Below, in pieces: positions 28,119 to 38,300 of a stretch of 64,000 nt of DNA. The stretch is from Paraburkholderia sp. CNPSo 3274. GTDB lineage: Bacteria; Pseudomonadota; Gammaproteobacteria; Burkholderiales; Burkholderiaceae. Under the pieces are notes generated by a model that searched no databases, was not told where the DNA came from, and saw only the letters and a program-made list of their open reading frames with translations. Where the stretch lies: assembly GCF_024206475.1 (NCBI RefSeq), contig NZ_JAMBPR010000006.1:142369-206368 (forward strand), written 5' to 3'. Within the stretch, counting starts at the first letter, position 1. The number at the start of each line of letters is the position of its first letter. A program made the position numbers and the translations under genes.

Positions 28119-29018
28119 TCAGACAATGCGCATCGAAAAGTCCGTCGCGCGCACGTCCTTCGTCAGCGCGCCAATCGATACGCGGTCCACGCCCGTTTCC
28201 GCGATCGCGCGCACCGTGTCGAAGTTCACGCTGCCCGAGACTTCGAGCACCGCACGCCCCGCCGTGAGCTTCACCGCGTCGCGCATCATGTCCAGGGAGA
28301 AGTTGTCGAGCAGCACCGACTTCGCGCCGTGCGCGAGCGCCGTTTCGAGCTGCTCGAGCGTCTCGACTTCGATCTGGATCGGCACGCCCGCGTCGAGCGC
28401 GAGCGCGGCGTCCATCGCCGCACCCACACCACCTGCCGCAGCAATGTGGTTTTCCTTGATCAGGATGCCGTCGTAAAGTGCGAGACGCTGGTTTGCGCCA
28501 CCACCCACGCGCACGGCGTACTTCTGCGCGAGGCGCAGGCCGGGCAGCGTCTTGCGCGTGTCCAGAATGCGCGTGCTGGTGTGCGCGATCATGTCGACGT
28601 AGCGGCGCGTCACGCTCGCCACGCCCGAAAGCAGCTGCAGGAAGTTCATCGCGTTGCGCTCGGCCGTGAGCAGCGAGCGCGCCGGACCGCGCAGCGAGCA
28701 GACGGTCGTGTCGGCGGCCATGCGGTCGCCTTCGCGATAGTGCCAACGCACTTCGATGCGCGGATCGACCTGCTTCACCACGCCGTCGAACCAGAGCACG
28801 CCGCACAGCACCGCTTCTTCGCGCACGATGATGCGCGCGTCGCGCATTTCATCGGCGGGCACGAGACGGCCGGTCTGGTCGCCAGGGCCCACGTCTTCTT
28901 CGAGCGCATCGGCCACGTTGCGTGCGATCGCGGCGTCGAACGCGGCGCCGTACTGCGAGCGCACCTCACCCAGCACGGGCGCAACGGCATCGACTGCGAG
29001 CAATTCGAGTGCACCCAT
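28119..29018 (-). CDS. nadC: Nicotinate-nucleotide diphosphorylase (carboxylating)
   Basis: NadC (quinolinate phosphoribosyltransferase) joins quinolinate and PRPP to form nicotinate mononucleotide with loss of CO2. The 299-residue product shows FLQLLSGVAS, the catalytic-lysine and phosphate motifs DTRKTLPGLRLAQKYAVRVGGG, and IEVEVETLEQ written here as IQIEVETLEQ, plus the barrel end ISIGALT-like SIGALTKDV. The ATG at 29018 directly abuts the nadA stop, so the two are translated from one leftward message. Confidence 0.96.
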   Translation of the reverse strand: MGALELLAVDAVAPVLGEVRSQYGAAFDAAIARNVADALEEDVGPGDQTGRLVPADEMRDARIIVREEAVLCGVLWFDGVVKQVDPRIEVRWHYREGDRMAADTTVCSLRGPARSLLTAERNAMNFLQLLSGVASVTRRYVDMIAHTSTRILDTRKTLPGLRLAQKYAVRVGGGANQRLALYDGILIKENHIAAAGGVGAAMDAALALDAGVPIQIEVETLEQLETALAHGAKSVLLDNFSLDMMRDAVKLTAGRAVLEVSGSVNFDTVRAIAETGVDRVSIGALTKDVRATDFSMRIV

Positions 29019-30152
29019 TTACGCCGCCCCCACTTGCGAGAACAGCGCGGTATCGCGCGCGAGGTCGCCGCTCGCCTGCACGCGGCGCTTGTGGTCCGCC
29101 GCGAACGCCAGCATGCGATCGATTGGCAGACGCGCGCGCTCGCCGATCGCAGCGTCGACGTGAATCTCGTTGTGACCGCGCTCCAGCACGTCGACGAGAT
29201 TTGCCAGACCGTTCATGGCCATCCACGGGCAGTGCGCGCAGCTCTTGCAGGTCGCGCTGTTGCCGGCCGTCGGGGCTTCGATGAAGGTCTTGCCCGGCGC
29301 CGCGAGGCGCATCTTGTGCAGGATGCCGAGATCGGTTGCGACGATGAAGCGTTGCGCGTCGAGCTTCACGGCGGCATCGATCAGCTGTGTGGTCGAGCCG
29401 ACCACGTCCGCGAGCGCGACCACGCCCTCGGGCGATTCGGGGTGGACGAGAATCTTGGCGTCCGGATATTCGGCGCGCAGCAGATCGAGCTCGATGCCCT
29501 TGAATTCGTCGTGCACGAGGCAGGAGCCTTGCCACAGCAGCATGTCCGCGCCGGTCTTCTTCTGAATGTAGCCGCCCAGGTGCCGGTCCGGCGCCCACAG
29601 AATCTTTTCGCCCCTGGCGTGCAGGTCGGCGACGATCTCGAGACCGATGGACGACGTGACCATCCAGTCCGCGCGCGCCTTCACGGCAGCGCTCGTGTTC
29701 GCATAGACGACCACGGTGCGGTCCGGGTGCTCGTCGCAAAACGCCGAGAATTCGTCGATGGGACAACCGAGATCGAGCGAGCAGGTCGCGTCGAGGTCGG
29801 GCATGAGAATGCGCTTGTTCGGACTCAGAATCTTCGCGGTCTCACCCATGAAGCGCACGCCCGCCACGACGAGCGTCTGTGCCTCGTGGTCGCGGCCAAA
29901 GCGCGCCATCTCGAGCGAATCGGCCACGCAGCCGCCGGTTTCGTCGGCAAGCTCCTGCAATTCAGGATCCACATAATAGTGCGCGACAAGCACCGCCTTC
30001 TCGCGCTTGAGCAACGCGCGAATCCGCTCCTTCAATGCAACGCGCTCTGCCGTGGACGGAGCATCGGGCACACGCGCCCACGCCTGTCCAACGCTGCAGA
30101 CGGCACCCTGCGGCCGGTCATATTCGACCTTCCTGATCGCCTGACTCATCAT
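29019..30152 (-). CDS. nadA: Quinolinate synthase A
   Basis: NadA is the 4Fe-4S enzyme that condenses iminoaspartate with dihydroxyacetone phosphate to quinolinate. The 377-residue product carries the three expected cluster cysteines: C124 in [12 protein letters not shown]211 in GSCLVHDEF, and C308 in [30 protein letters not shown] and [12 protein letters not shown] bind substrate. The first or second of two adjacent ATG codons (30152 or 30149) could be the start, as AGGAG touches the first. It leads nadC with no gap. Confidence 0.96.
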   Translation of the reverse strand: MMSQAIRKVEYDRPQGAVCSVGQAWARVPDAPSTAERVALKERIRALLKREKAVLVAHYYVDPELQELADETGGCVADSLEMARFGRDHEAQTLVVAGVRFMGETAKILSPNKRILMPDLDATCSLDLGCPIDEFSAFCDEHPDRTVVVYANTSAAVKARADWMVTSSIGLEIVADLHARGEKILWAPDRHLGGYIQKKTGADMLLWQGSCLVHDEFKGIELDLLRAEYPDAKILVHPESPEGVVALADVVGSTTQLIDAAVKLDAQRFIVATDLGILHKMRLAAPGKTFIEAPTAGNSATCKSCAHCPWMAMNGLANLVDVLERGHNEIHVDAAIGERARLPIDRMLAFAADHKRRVQASGDLARDTALFSQVGAA

Positions 30153-30219
30153 CTCCTGCCCCTACCGATCGCCGCGCCATTGAAGCCATTGTGGGGACTC
30201 CGGCTTTTTTGCGGCCCAA

Positions 30220-30248
30220 AAAGAAAAACCCCGCCAGCGCGGGGTTTT
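30220..30248 (-). terminator. Intrinsic terminator of the desaturase gene
   Basis: On the minus strand AAAACCCCGC (30248-30239) pairs with GCGGGGTTTT (30234-30225) around GCTG, followed by TCTTTTT. Confidence 0.88.
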
Positions 30249-30324
30249 GTGACGTCTCGTCATTCTAAAGGATTTTCTTACGCCCCACTGAGGGGCCAAA
30301 ATCCGCGCGGGACGATCAGGCCAA

Positions 30325-31521
30325 TCAAGCGTAACGGCGCAGGCGCGAAGCGAATTCCTGCAGCGCCTTGATACCGCTTTGTTCAGCGCGATGGCACCAA
30401 TCCTGGAGCTGCGTGAGCAGTTGTTCGCGCGAAGCGCTCGAACGTTCCCAGATCGCGGCGAGTTCGTTGCGCAGTTCGATGTACGTGCGCAGCTTCTGGC
30501 TGTTCGCGAAAATTTGCGGAAGCTGGCGCTTCTGCGGCTCGTTCAGGCTGGCTTCTTCCTTGTCGACCCATTTGCGCGCACCGCGCATGACCTTGTACTT
30601 CTCGCGCTCGCCCACTTCCTTGAGGTGTGCGAGTTCCTGACGGTACGCCAGCTTCACGGCCTTGGCGTAACGCGCCATCACTTCGTAGCGATTGGACAGC
30701 ACGGCCTGCAGCGTTTCGTGGTCTGGCACCAGCTTGCCCTTGGTAAGGCGCGGCGTGGGGGCGACCTTCTTCACCTTGGCAAGGCCAACCGCCTGCATCA
30801 TGCGGATGTACATCCAGCCGATGTCGAACTCGTACCACTTGTTCGAGAGCTTCGCGGAAGTCGCGAACGTGTGGTGGTTGTTGTGCAGCTCCTCGCCGCC
30901 GATGATGATGCCGAACGGCAGAAGGTTCGTGCTCGCGTCAGACGAATTGAAGTTGCGGTAGCCCCAGAAGTGGCCGAGGCCATTCACGACGCCCGCAGCC
31001 CAGAACGGAATCCACGCCATCTGCACGGCCCACACGGTGAGGCCGACTGCGCCGAACAGCGCGACGTCGATCACCATCATGATGCTCACGCCGAGAATGG
31101 GGTAGCGCGTGTAGACGTTACGCTCCATCCAGTCGTTGGGCGTGCCGTGGCTGAAGCGGCGCAGCGTTTCTTCGTTCTTCGCTTCGGTGCGATAGAGCTC
31201 AGCGCCTTCGAGCAGCACCTTCCAGATGCCGCGCGTTTGCGGGCTGTGCGGATCTTCTTCCGTTTCGCACTTGGCGTGGTGCTTACGGTGGATCGCCGCC
31301 CACTGGCCCGTGAGCATGCCCGTGGTCATCCACAGCCAGAAACGGAAGAAGTGGCTCGCAATGGGATGCAGATCCAGCGCGCGGTGCGCCTGGCAGCGGT
31401 GCAGATACACCGTCACGCCGATGATCGTGATGTGGGTGACCACCACCGCGAACAGCACGATCTGCCACCACGAGAAATGGAGCACCCCGTGGGCGAGGAA
31501 ATCAAGCAGGGAGTTCAACAA
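30325..31521 (-). CDS. Acyl-lipid/acyl-CoA fatty acid desaturase with C-terminal extension
   Basis: A membrane-bound di-iron desaturase of the DesA/delta-9 type, expected to introduce a cis double bond into acyl chains and adjust membrane fluidity. The three His boxes are HRCQAHR (41-47), HRKHH (78-82) and HNNHH (about 215-219), between four hydrophobic segments. The product has 398 residues. After the last box a soluble, helical C-terminal part of about 130 residues follows (RNELAAIWERSSASREQLL and WCHRAEQSGIKALQEFA), longer than in minimal desaturases. No acyltransferase or two-component genes are adjacent. Confidence 0.9.
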   Translation of the reverse strand: MLNSLLDFLAHGVLHFSWWQIVLFAVVVTHITIIGVTVYLHRCQAHRALDLHPIASHFFRFWLWMTTGMLTGQWAAIHRKHHAKCETEEDPHSPQTRGIWKVLLEGAELYRTEAKNEETLRRFSHGTPNDWMERNVYTRYPILGVSIMMVIDVALFGAVGLTVWAVQMAWIPFWAAGVVNGLGHFWGYRNFNSSDASTNLLPFGIIIGGEELHNNHHTFATSAKLSNKWYEFDIGWMYIRMMQAVGLAKVKKVAPTPRLTKGKLVPDHETLQAVLSNRYEVMARYAKAVKLAYRQELAHLKEVGEREKYKVMRGARKWVDKEEASLNEPQKRQLPQIFANSQKLRTYIELRNELAAIWERSSASREQLLTQLQDWCHRAEQSGIKALQEFASRLRRYA

Positions 31522-31817
31522 GGCATTTACCTGTGAAGCGAAGCGCGTCGGCCTTTCAGCCAGGCGCCGGTGTCAAGAAAGTGAAAGCGACTAGATGCGG
31601 TTGGACGGCATTCTACTAGAACCGTTCCAAGTGTTTGTAACAAAGGGAGATTTTTTTCTTTATTGGTTACGGCGTCAACGTCTGAAGGGCGTTTCGAGGC
31701 GCTTTGCCGCACCCCAATTGGCCCTTTGCGTGATATCTGGCCCCATCCAGTCTTTCACTGCGATCCGCACCTCGCGTTGCGCAGCGGTATCGCGATCCCA
31801 TGTTCCGCGCTCTCTAT
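31522..31817. other. Upstream region of the desaturase gene
   Basis: No gene was found. A TAGAAT box on the minus strand near 31612-31617 may be the desaturase -10 element. The stretch is AT-richer than average, with a T-rich block near 31650-31662. Confidence 0.35.
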
Positions 31818-31973
31818 TCAGAATCCTAGTTCGAGTTGCGCGGCGTCGCCCGGAAATTCGATCAGATTCAGCGTTCGCCGAAAATCAGCTCCCGATGGCG
31901 CGCACATCATCCAGCCCTGAATATCGCCCGCGCTGATGGTGTCGCCAATACGCAACGAGCGGTTGGCGAGCAT
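31818..31973 (-). CDS. Possible 51-residue protein
   Basis: A short leftward frame starts with MLANRSLRIGDTISAG at 31973 and continues DIQGWMMCAPSGADF to end in FPGDAAQLELGF. The residue pattern looks protein-like, with alternating hydrophobic residues and little Arg/Ala shadow bias. There is no good Shine-Dalgarno, and the frame stays open upstream without a common start codon. It lies after rsmB and before the desaturase on the same strand. I do not recognise it. Confidence 0.35.
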   Translation of the reverse strand: MLANRSLRIGDTISAGDIQGWMMCAPSGADFRRTLNLIEFPGDAAQLELGF

Positions 31974-32079
31974 GATGACCGTGATGCGGCACGATCTGCC
32001 ATCTGCCGCACAAGCAATCGCGGGCCGCCCGGCTAATCCCGGCCGGACGGTCCCGCAAACGTCGTACCCGCCGCGCGCC

Positions 32080-33471
32080 TTACTCCAGCGCGGAGTCCGG
32101 CTCGGCGGCTTCGCTTTCCTGCGCCTTCGCGATCACGTCGGATGTCTCTTGCACCGCTGCGGCTTCTTCGGGCGTGGTCTGCGCGCCGGCCGCCTGGGTC
32201 TTCGGCTTGGCTTCGCCCCGACGCTCCAGCACAGCCGCAAAGAAGCCGTCGGTGGCGTGGCGGTGCGGCCACAGCGAGAGGTAATCGCCCGTGTCGAGGC
32301 CCACACGCTGCTCGGCCAGCACGTCGCGCGCGCTCACCAGCACGAACTCGGGATGCGCCTCGAGGAACTGCTTCACGACCGCTTCGTTCTCGGCTTCGAG
32401 AATGCTGCAGGTCGCATAGACGAGACGGCCGCCGCGCTTGAGCAGCCGCGCCGCGCTCGTAAGAATCGAAAGCTGCTTGGGCGCGAGTTCGGCCACTGAC
32501 TCCGGCGACTGGCGCCACTTGAGGTCGGGGTTGCGGCGCAGCGTGCCGAGGCCCGAGCACGGCGCATCCACGAGCACGCGATCGATCTTGCCGATCAGTC
32601 GCTTGATCTTGGCGTCGTGCTCGCTGTCGATCAGCACGGGATTGACGTTCGACAGGCCGCTGCGCGCAAGGCGCGGCTTGAGCTTGGCGAGACGCCGGTC
32701 GGACACGTCGAAGGCATAGAGACGGCCCGTCGAACGCATCATCGCGCCAAGCGCCAGCGTCTTGCCGCCCGCGCCCGCGCAGAAGTCCACGACCATCTCG
32801 CCGCGGCGCGGCGCCAGCAACGTGCACAGCAGCTGGCTGCCCTCGTCCTGCACCTCGAACCAGCCGTTCTTGAACGCGTCGAGTTTCGCGAGCGCGGGCT
32901 TGCCCGTCAAGCGCACGCCGAACGGCGCGAACGGCGTTTCGCCACCTTCGATGCCCGACTCGGACAGCGCGCGAATCAGCTCTTCGCGATTCGCCTTGAT
33001 GGGATTGGCGCGCAGATCGAGCGGCGCCGGGTAGTTCAGCGCGGCGGCCAGTTGCGCGAGTTCGGCGGGCTCAAACCGCGTTTCCAGCGCCTTCATGATC
33101 CACTCCGGCAGATTCAGCTGCACGCGCAGCGGCAGGCTGGCCGGGTCGATCTTCGAGACGTGCTCGAGCCAGGTGGCCTCGGCGTCCGATACGAACGGAC
33201 GGATCGCCGAGCGGCCTGCAGTCGCCATGAGGCCGAGCAACGTGAGGCGGCGCGTCGGGCTGCCCGTGCCGCTTTCGGCCAGGTGCGCGAACTCCATGCG
33301 CCGGCGCAGCACGGCGAACACGGCTTCGGCGATCACGCCGCGCTCAGCGTGGCCGAGCTTCGGATGCTCGCGGAAGAAGCGGCTCGTCATCGCGTCCGCC
33401 GGGCCCGTGAATTTGAGGACGTCGGCGAGCAACGTTTCGGTCTGTCCAATCAGAAATCCATGCAGTCTCAT
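32080..33471 (-). CDS. rsmB: RsmB-family rRNA/tRNA cytosine-C5 methyltransferase
   Basis: A 463-residue SAM-dependent RNA m5C methyltransferase of the RsmB/NOL1 family. The SAM motif is VVDFCAGAGGKTLALGAMM, and the two catalytic Cys motifs are DAPCSGLGTLRRNPDLKW and ATCSI (the Cys of the latter attacks C6). The fold begins without the NusB-like domain of E. coli RsmB, so the exact target (16S rRNA C967 or another site) is uncertain. The C-terminal 45 residues are Glu/Ala-rich and low complexity. It overlaps purN by four bases (ATGA), suggesting coupled translation. Confidence 0.85.
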   Translation of the reverse strand: MRLHGFLIGQTETLLADVLKFTGPADAMTSRFFREHPKLGHAERGVIAEAVFAVLRRRMEFAHLAESGTGSPTRRLTLLGLMATAGRSAIRPFVSDAEATWLEHVSKIDPASLPLRVQLNLPEWIMKALETRFEPAELAQLAAALNYPAPLDLRANPIKANREELIRALSESGIEGGETPFAPFGVRLTGKPALAKLDAFKNGWFEVQDEGSQLLCTLLAPRRGEMVVDFCAGAGGKTLALGAMMRSTGRLYAFDVSDRRLAKLKPRLARSGLSNVNPVLIDSEHDAKIKRLIGKIDRVLVDAPCSGLGTLRRNPDLKWRQSPESVAELAPKQLSILTSAARLLKRGGRLVYATCSILEAENEAVVKQFLEAHPEFVLVSARDVLAEQRVGLDTGDYLSLWPHRHATDGFFAAVLERRGEAKPKTQAAGAQTTPEEAAAVQETSDVIAKAQESEAAEPDSALE

Positions 33472-34127
33472 GCGCCCTCCCCGGCGGCTTGCGAGTCGTC
33501 AAAGAAGAGCCACTGTGGCTCGGCCGGCGTAAGCGTCACGCGTTCGCCGTCGAGCGCGAGGCGCCCTTCGACGAACCAGCGCACCGCGCGCGGATACATC
33601 ATATGTTCGGTCTTGAGCACGCGCGCGGCGAGCGCCGCGGCGTCGTCGCCAGCGCGCACCGGAACCACCGACTGCGCGACGATCGGGCCATGATCCAGCG
33701 TAGGCGTGACGAAATGCACCGTCGCACCGTGCACGCGGCAGCCGGCGTCGAGCGCCTGCTGGTGCGTTTTGAGGCCCGGAAACATCGGTAGCAGCGAGGG
33801 ATGGATATTAACCATCCGACCCGAATAATGGTCGACGAACGATTCGGTCAGCACGCGCATGAAGCCCGCCAGCACGACGAGGTCCGGCGCATGGCCGTCG
33901 ATGACTTGAGCGAGTGCCGCGTCGAAGCTGGCGCGATCGGGAAACTGGCGGTGGTCGACCACCGCCGTGGCAATGCCATTCGAAGCCGCGAACGCAAGGC
34001 CCGCGGCGTCAGGACGGTTGGCAATCACGGCGGCGATACGCGCGCCCCAAGCTTCGTGAGCGCAAGCGCGCACGATGGCTTCCATGTTGCTGCCCCGCCC
34101 CGAAATCAGGATGACGAGATTTTTCAT
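33468..34127 (-). CDS. purN: Phosphoribosylglycinamide formyltransferase
   Basis: PurN transfers a formyl group from 10-formyl-THF to GAR, the third step of purine synthesis. The 219-residue product has the phosphate-binding ILISGRGSNMEAI at residues 6-18, the catalytic Asn and His in VNIHPSLLPMFPGLKTHQQAL, and the Asp in GATVHFVTPTLDHGPIVAQ. The start ATG at 34127 is at the normal family position. It is the first gene of a leftward pair with rsmB (four-base overlap) and is divergent from ribF. Confidence 0.96.
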   Translation of the reverse strand: MKNLVILISGRGSNMEAIVRACAHEAWGARIAAVIANRPDAAGLAFAASNGIATAVVDHRQFPDRASFDAALAQVIDGHAPDLVVLAGFMRVLTESFVDHYSGRMVNIHPSLLPMFPGLKTHQQALDAGCRVHGATVHFVTPTLDHGPIVAQSVVPVRAGDDAAALAARVLKTEHMMYPRAVRWFVEGRLALDGERVTLTPAEPQWLFFDDSQAAGEGA

Positions 34128-34316
34128 CCGCGGATTTTATCATCGGGGGGCCTGCCCGACGCTCGTGCGGCGGCGATCGTCGCCTCGTGCGTTTATAATC
34201 TTCTGTTTCGTCGCGGTCCTTGGGCCGCGAGTGGCCAAGTCAGTCGGTCAGCAGTCGATCATTAGCACGCGTGCTGCGCCAGCGCGCTTTTCGAGGTTCC
34301 ACCAGGTTCCGCTATC

Positions 34317-35309
34317 GTGAGAGTCTTCCGCGGTCTTCCCAATGCCGAAAGCCGCGCGCCCTGCGCGCTGACCATCGGCAATTTCGACGGTGTCCACCGC
34401 GGGCATCAGGCATTGCTCGCGCGCGTGCGCGCAGCAGCCGACGCGCGCGGCCTGCCCGTCTGCGTGATGACCTTCGAGCCGCATCCGCGCGAGTTCTTCA
34501 ACCCCGCCAGCGCCCCGCCACGCATCGCCATGCTGCGCGACAAGCTCGAAGCGCTGCGCGAAAACGGCGTGGACCGCGTCGTGGTCGAGCATTTCAACCA
34601 CACGTTCGCAAGCCAGTCGCCCGAGGCGTTCGTCGAGCGCATCATCGTGGGCGGGCTGCACGCGCGCTGGATGATGATCGGCGACGACTTCCGCTATGGC
34701 GCGAAGCGCGCGGGCGACTTCGCTTCGCTGCAGGCCGCGGGAGCGCAGCATGGCTTCGAAGTCGAGCAGATGGCGACCGTCGCCGACCCTTCGGGCGTGC
34801 GCATTTCCAGCTCCGCCGTGCGCGCGCAACTGCACGCGAGCGACCTCGACTCCGCGCGCGCCTCGCTTGGCCGCGGCTATCACATCAGCGCGCACGTCAC
34901 GCACGGCCTGAAGCTTGGCCGCGACCTCGGCTTCCCCACGATGAACCTGCGGATCGGCCACAAGCGGCCGGCGCTCAAGGGGATTTTCGTCGTGATGGTG
35001 CATGGCATTGCCGACCATCCGCTGCCAGGCGTCGCGAGCCTCGGCCTGCGCCCGACCGTGGACGACTCGGGCCGCGTGCTGCTCGAAGTGCATCTGCTCG
35101 ACTGGCACGGCGACGCCTACGGCAAGCTCGTGCGCGTCGAGTTTCTCAAGAAGCTGCGTGACGAGGAGAAGTTTCCCGACCTCGAAACGCTCACCGCCGC
35201 GATCGCTCGCGACGTGGCGAACACCCGCGCGTGGTTCGCCGCCGCGGGCGCAGACGTGGCCGGCGGCGCATCCACCGGCTTCGCCACCTCGGCCACCGAC
35301 CGAATTTGA
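34317..35309 (+). CDS. ribF: Bifunctional riboflavin kinase / FMN adenylyltransferase
   Basis: RibF makes FMN and then FAD. The 330-residue product has the N-terminal nucleotidyltransferase domain (LTIGNFDGVHRGHQALL, residues 18-34, and GDDFRYG, RISSSAVR) and the C-terminal flavokinase domain (GRDLGFPTMNLR, then YGKLVRVEFLKKLRDEEKF). The start is the GTG at 34317, where the family N-terminus begins. A TATAAT box at 34194-34199 is a likely -10 element. It leads a rightward row with ileS and lspA, the usual proteobacterial order. Confidence 0.96.
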   Translation: MRVFRGLPNAESRAPCALTIGNFDGVHRGHQALLARVRAAADARGLPVCVMTFEPHPREFFNPASAPPRIAMLRDKLEALRENGVDRVVVEHFNHTFASQSPEAFVERIIVGGLHARWMMIGDDFRYGAKRAGDFASLQAAGAQHGFEVEQMATVADPSGVRISSSAVRAQLHASDLDSARASLGRGYHISAHVTHGLKLGRDLGFPTMNLRIGHKRPALKGIFVVMVHGIADHPLPGVASLGLRPTVDDSGRVLLEVHLLDWHGDAYGKLVRVEFLKKLRDEEKFPDLETLTAAIARDVANTRAWFAAAGADVAGGASTGFATSATDRI

Positions 35310-35450
35310 CCCGCGGCCCGCGTACGCGGGCTGCCCCGCCCCCAGGCGCCGCGTGCACAAAGCACGGCATGCAGCGCCCGAGGCAACGGTTGCGCGGCAT
35401 CGGCCGCAACGCTGACGCCATGCATCCCCCGAATTCCACGTGATCTCACC

Positions 35451-38300
35451 ATGAGCGACAAGAAAGCATCCTCCGGCAAGCCGCAGAAGTCCGAATCGAA
35501 GTACCCCGTCAACCTGCTTGACACCCCGTTCCCGATGCGCGGCGACCTGCCCAGGCGCGAGCCGCAATGGGTCAAGGAATGGGAAGAGAACCAGGTCTAC
35601 GAGAAGATCCGCGCGGCTTCGAAGGGCCGCAAGAAGTTCATCCTGCACGACGGCCCGCCGTATGCGAACGGCGACATCCACCTCGGCCACGCGGTGAACA
35701 AGATCCTCAAGGACATGATCGTCAAGGCGCGCAATCTCGCGGGCTTCGACGCGGTCTACGTGCCGGGCTGGGACTGCCACGGCATGCCGATCGAAATCCA
35801 GATCGAAAAGCAGTTCGGCAAGTCGCTGCCCGCCCAGGAAGTGATGAAGAAGGCGCGCGAGTACGCGGCCGGCCAGATCGAGACGCAAAAGAAAGGCTTC
35901 AAGCGACTGGGCGTGCTCGGCGACTGGAACAACCCGTACAAGACGATGAACTTCGTGAACGAGGCCGGCGAAATCCGCGCACTCGCGAAGATCATCGAGA
36001 AGGGTTATGTGTTCCGCGGCCTCAAGCCCGTGAACTGGTGCTTCGACTGCGGCTCGGCGCTCGCTGAGGCCGAAGTCGAGTACAAGGACAAGACCGACCC
36101 GACCATCGACGTGCTGTTCACGTTCGCGCAACCCGCCGAAACGGCGGCTGCGTTCGGCCTGCCCGCGCTGCCGCGCGAGGAAGGCGGCATCGTGATCTGG
36201 ACCACCACGCCCTGGACGATTCCGTCGAACCAGGCGCTCAACGTCCATCCCGAGATCGACTATGCGCTCGTGGACACGCAACGCGGCCTGCTGATCCTCG
36301 CCGTCGAACGCGTGGAAGCGTGCATGAAGGACTTCGGCCTCGACGGCAAGATCGTCGCCACGACGAAGGGCGAGAAGCTCTCGCTGCTGCGTTTCAATCA
36401 CCCGCTCGCCTCGGCGCACCCGGGCTACAAGCGCACCTCGCCGATCTATCTCGGCGACTACGTCACGACGGACACCGGCACGGGCATCGTGCACTCGGCG
36501 CCCGCTTACGGCGTGGAAGACTTCGTGTCGTGCAAGTCGCACGGCATGGCGGATTCCGACATCATCAGCCCGGTGATGGGCGATGGCCGCTACATCGAGT
36601 CGCTGCCGCTGTTCGGCGGCCTCTCGATCTGGGCGGCGAACCCGAAGATCGTCGACGCACTCGACGCCGCCGGCACGCTCCTGCGCAGCGAGAAGTACCT
36701 GCACAGCTACATGCACTGCTGGCGCCACAAGACGCCGATCATCTACCGCGCCACTTCGCAGTGGTTCGCGGGCATGGATGTCACGCCGAACGACGGCGGC
36801 AAGACCTTGCGCGAAACGGCGCTCGAAGGCATCGAGGCGACGGCGTTCTACCCCTCGTGGGGCAAGCAGCGCCTGTATTCGATGATCGCCAACCGCCCGG
36901 ACTGGACGCTCTCGCGCCAGCGCCAATGGGGCGTGCCGATGGCGTTCTTCGTGCACAAGGAAACCGGCGAGCTGCATCCGCGCACGCTGGAGCTGCTCGA
37001 ACAGGTCGCGCAGCGCGTGGAGAAAGAAGGCATCGAAGCGTGGCAGACGCTCGACCCGCGCGAGCTGCTCGGCGACGACGCCAATATGTACGAGAAGAAC
37101 CGCGACACGCTCGACGTGTGGTTCGACTCGGGCACGACGCACTGGCACGTGCTGCGCGGCTCGCACAAGGACGAACTGCAGTTCCCGGCCGACCTGTACC
37201 TGGAAGGCTCGGACCAGCACCGCGGCTGGTTCCACTCGTCGCTGCTCACGGCTTCGATGCTAGACGGCCGCCCGCCCTACAACGCGCTGCTCACGCACGG
37301 GTTCACCGTGGACGGCGAAGGCCGCAAGATGTCGAAGTCGCTCGGCAACGGTGTCGATCCGCATGAAGTGGCGAACCGTCTGGGCGCGGAAATCATCCGC
37401 CTGTGGATCGCCTCGACCGACTACTCGGGCGAGCTGGCCATCTCGGAAGAGATCCTCAAGCGCGTGACGGAAGGCTATCGCCGTATCCGCAACACGCTGC
37501 GCTTCCTGCTCTCGAACCTCTCGGACTTCGACATCGCGAAGCACGCGCTGCCCGCGAGCGAATGGCTCGAGATCGACCGCTATGCCGTCGCGCTCACGCA
37601 TACGCTGCAAAACGATGTGCTCGCCCACTACGACCGCTACGAGTTCCACCCGGTCGTGGCCAAGCTCCAGACGTTCTGCTCGGAAGACCTGGGCGGGTTC
37701 TACCTCGACGTGCTGAAGGACCGCCTCTACACGAGCGCAGCGGACTCGAAGGCCCGCCGCGGCGCGCAAACGGCGCTGCATCACATCACGCATAGCCTGT
37801 TGCGCATCCTCGCGCCGTTCCTCTCGTTCACGGCCGAAGAAGCGTGGAAGGTGTTCCAGCCGCAAAACGAAACCATCTTCACCGAGACCTTCCACGCCTT
37901 CCCGGACGTCGAAGGCGCGCCGGAGCTGATCGCCAAGTGGACGCTGCTGCGCGAAGTGCGCGGCAACGTGACGAAGGCGCTCGAGGAGGCACGTGTAGCG
38001 AACCAGATCGGCTCGTCGCTGCAGGCCGAAGTGCGTATTCTCGCGAGCGGCGCGCGCTACGACGCGCTCGAAAGCCTGGGCGACGACCTCAAGTTCGTGC
38101 TCATCACCTCGGCGGCGGAAGTCGTGAAGGTGGAAAGCGAAGCGGAAGAAGGCGTCGAAGTGGTCACCTCGAAGTACCTCAAGTGCGAGCGCTGCTGGCA
38201 TTACCGCGAGGACGTGGGTGCGAACGCGGAGCATCCGGGCCTGTGCGGCCGCTGCGTCGTGAATCTGTTCGGCGACGGTGAAATGCGGAGCGCGGCATAA
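35451..38300 (+). CDS. ileS: Isoleucyl-tRNA synthetase
   Basis: A class I aminoacyl-tRNA synthetase of 949 residues that charges tRNA-Ile and edits valine. The HIGH-type motif is [12 protein letters not shown] (69-80), the editing domain includes [22 protein letters not shown], and KMSKS is at K626-S630. The C-terminal zinc ribbon is [12 protein letters not shown] followed by CGRC. The first 20 residues are a Lys/Ser-rich tail. The stop overlaps the lspA start by one base (TAATG), so lspA translation is probably coupled. Confidence 0.98.
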   Translation: MSDKKASSGKPQKSESKYPVNLLDTPFPMRGDLPRREPQWVKEWEENQVYEKIRAASKGRKKFILHDGPPYANGDIHLGHAVNKILKDMIVKARNLAGFDAVYVPGWDCHGMPIEIQIEKQFGKSLPAQEVMKKAREYAAGQIETQKKGFKRLGVLGDWNNPYKTMNFVNEAGEIRALAKIIEKGYVFRGLKPVNWCFDCGSALAEAEVEYKDKTDPTIDVLFTFAQPAETAAAFGLPALPREEGGIVIWTTTPWTIPSNQALNVHPEIDYALVDTQRGLLILAVERVEACMKDFGLDGKIVATTKGEKLSLLRFNHPLASAHPGYKRTSPIYLGDYVTTDTGTGIVHSAPAYGVEDFVSCKSHGMADSDIISPVMGDGRYIESLPLFGGLSIWAANPKIVDALDAAGTLLRSEKYLHSYMHCWRHKTPIIYRATSQWFAGMDVTPNDGGKTLRETALEGIEATAFYPSWGKQRLYSMIANRPDWTLSRQRQWGVPMAFFVHKETGELHPRTLELLEQVAQRVEKEGIEAWQTLDPRELLGDDANMYEKNRDTLDVWFDSGTTHWHVLRGSHKDELQFPADLYLEGSDQHRGWFHSSLLTASMLDGRPPYNALLTHGFTVDGEGRKMSKSLGNGVDPHEVANRLGAEIIRLWIASTDYSGELAISEEILKRVTEGYRRIRNTLRFLLSNLSDFDIAKHALPASEWLEIDRYAVALTHTLQNDVLAHYDRYEFHPVVAKLQTFCSEDLGGFYLDVLKDRLYTSAADSKARRGAQTALHHITHSLLRILAPFLSFTAEEAWKVFQPQNETIFTETFHAFPDVEGAPELIAKWTLLREVRGNVTKALEEARVANQIGSSLQAEVRILASGARYDALESLGDDLKFVLITSAAEVVKVESEAEEGVEVVTSKYLKCERCWHYREDVGANAEHPGLCGRCVVNLFGDGEMRSAA

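Noticed and set aside
27906..30371. An 821-codon rightward frame opposite nadC and nadA
   Set aside because: Both nadC and nadA carry complete catalytic motifs on the other strand; this frame has none.
34248..37235. A 995-codon leftward open frame antisense to ribF and ileS
   Set aside because: It mirrors the codon structure of ileS, is Arg/His/Ala/Val-rich without any recognisable domain, and has no start signals. It is a GC-rich shadow.
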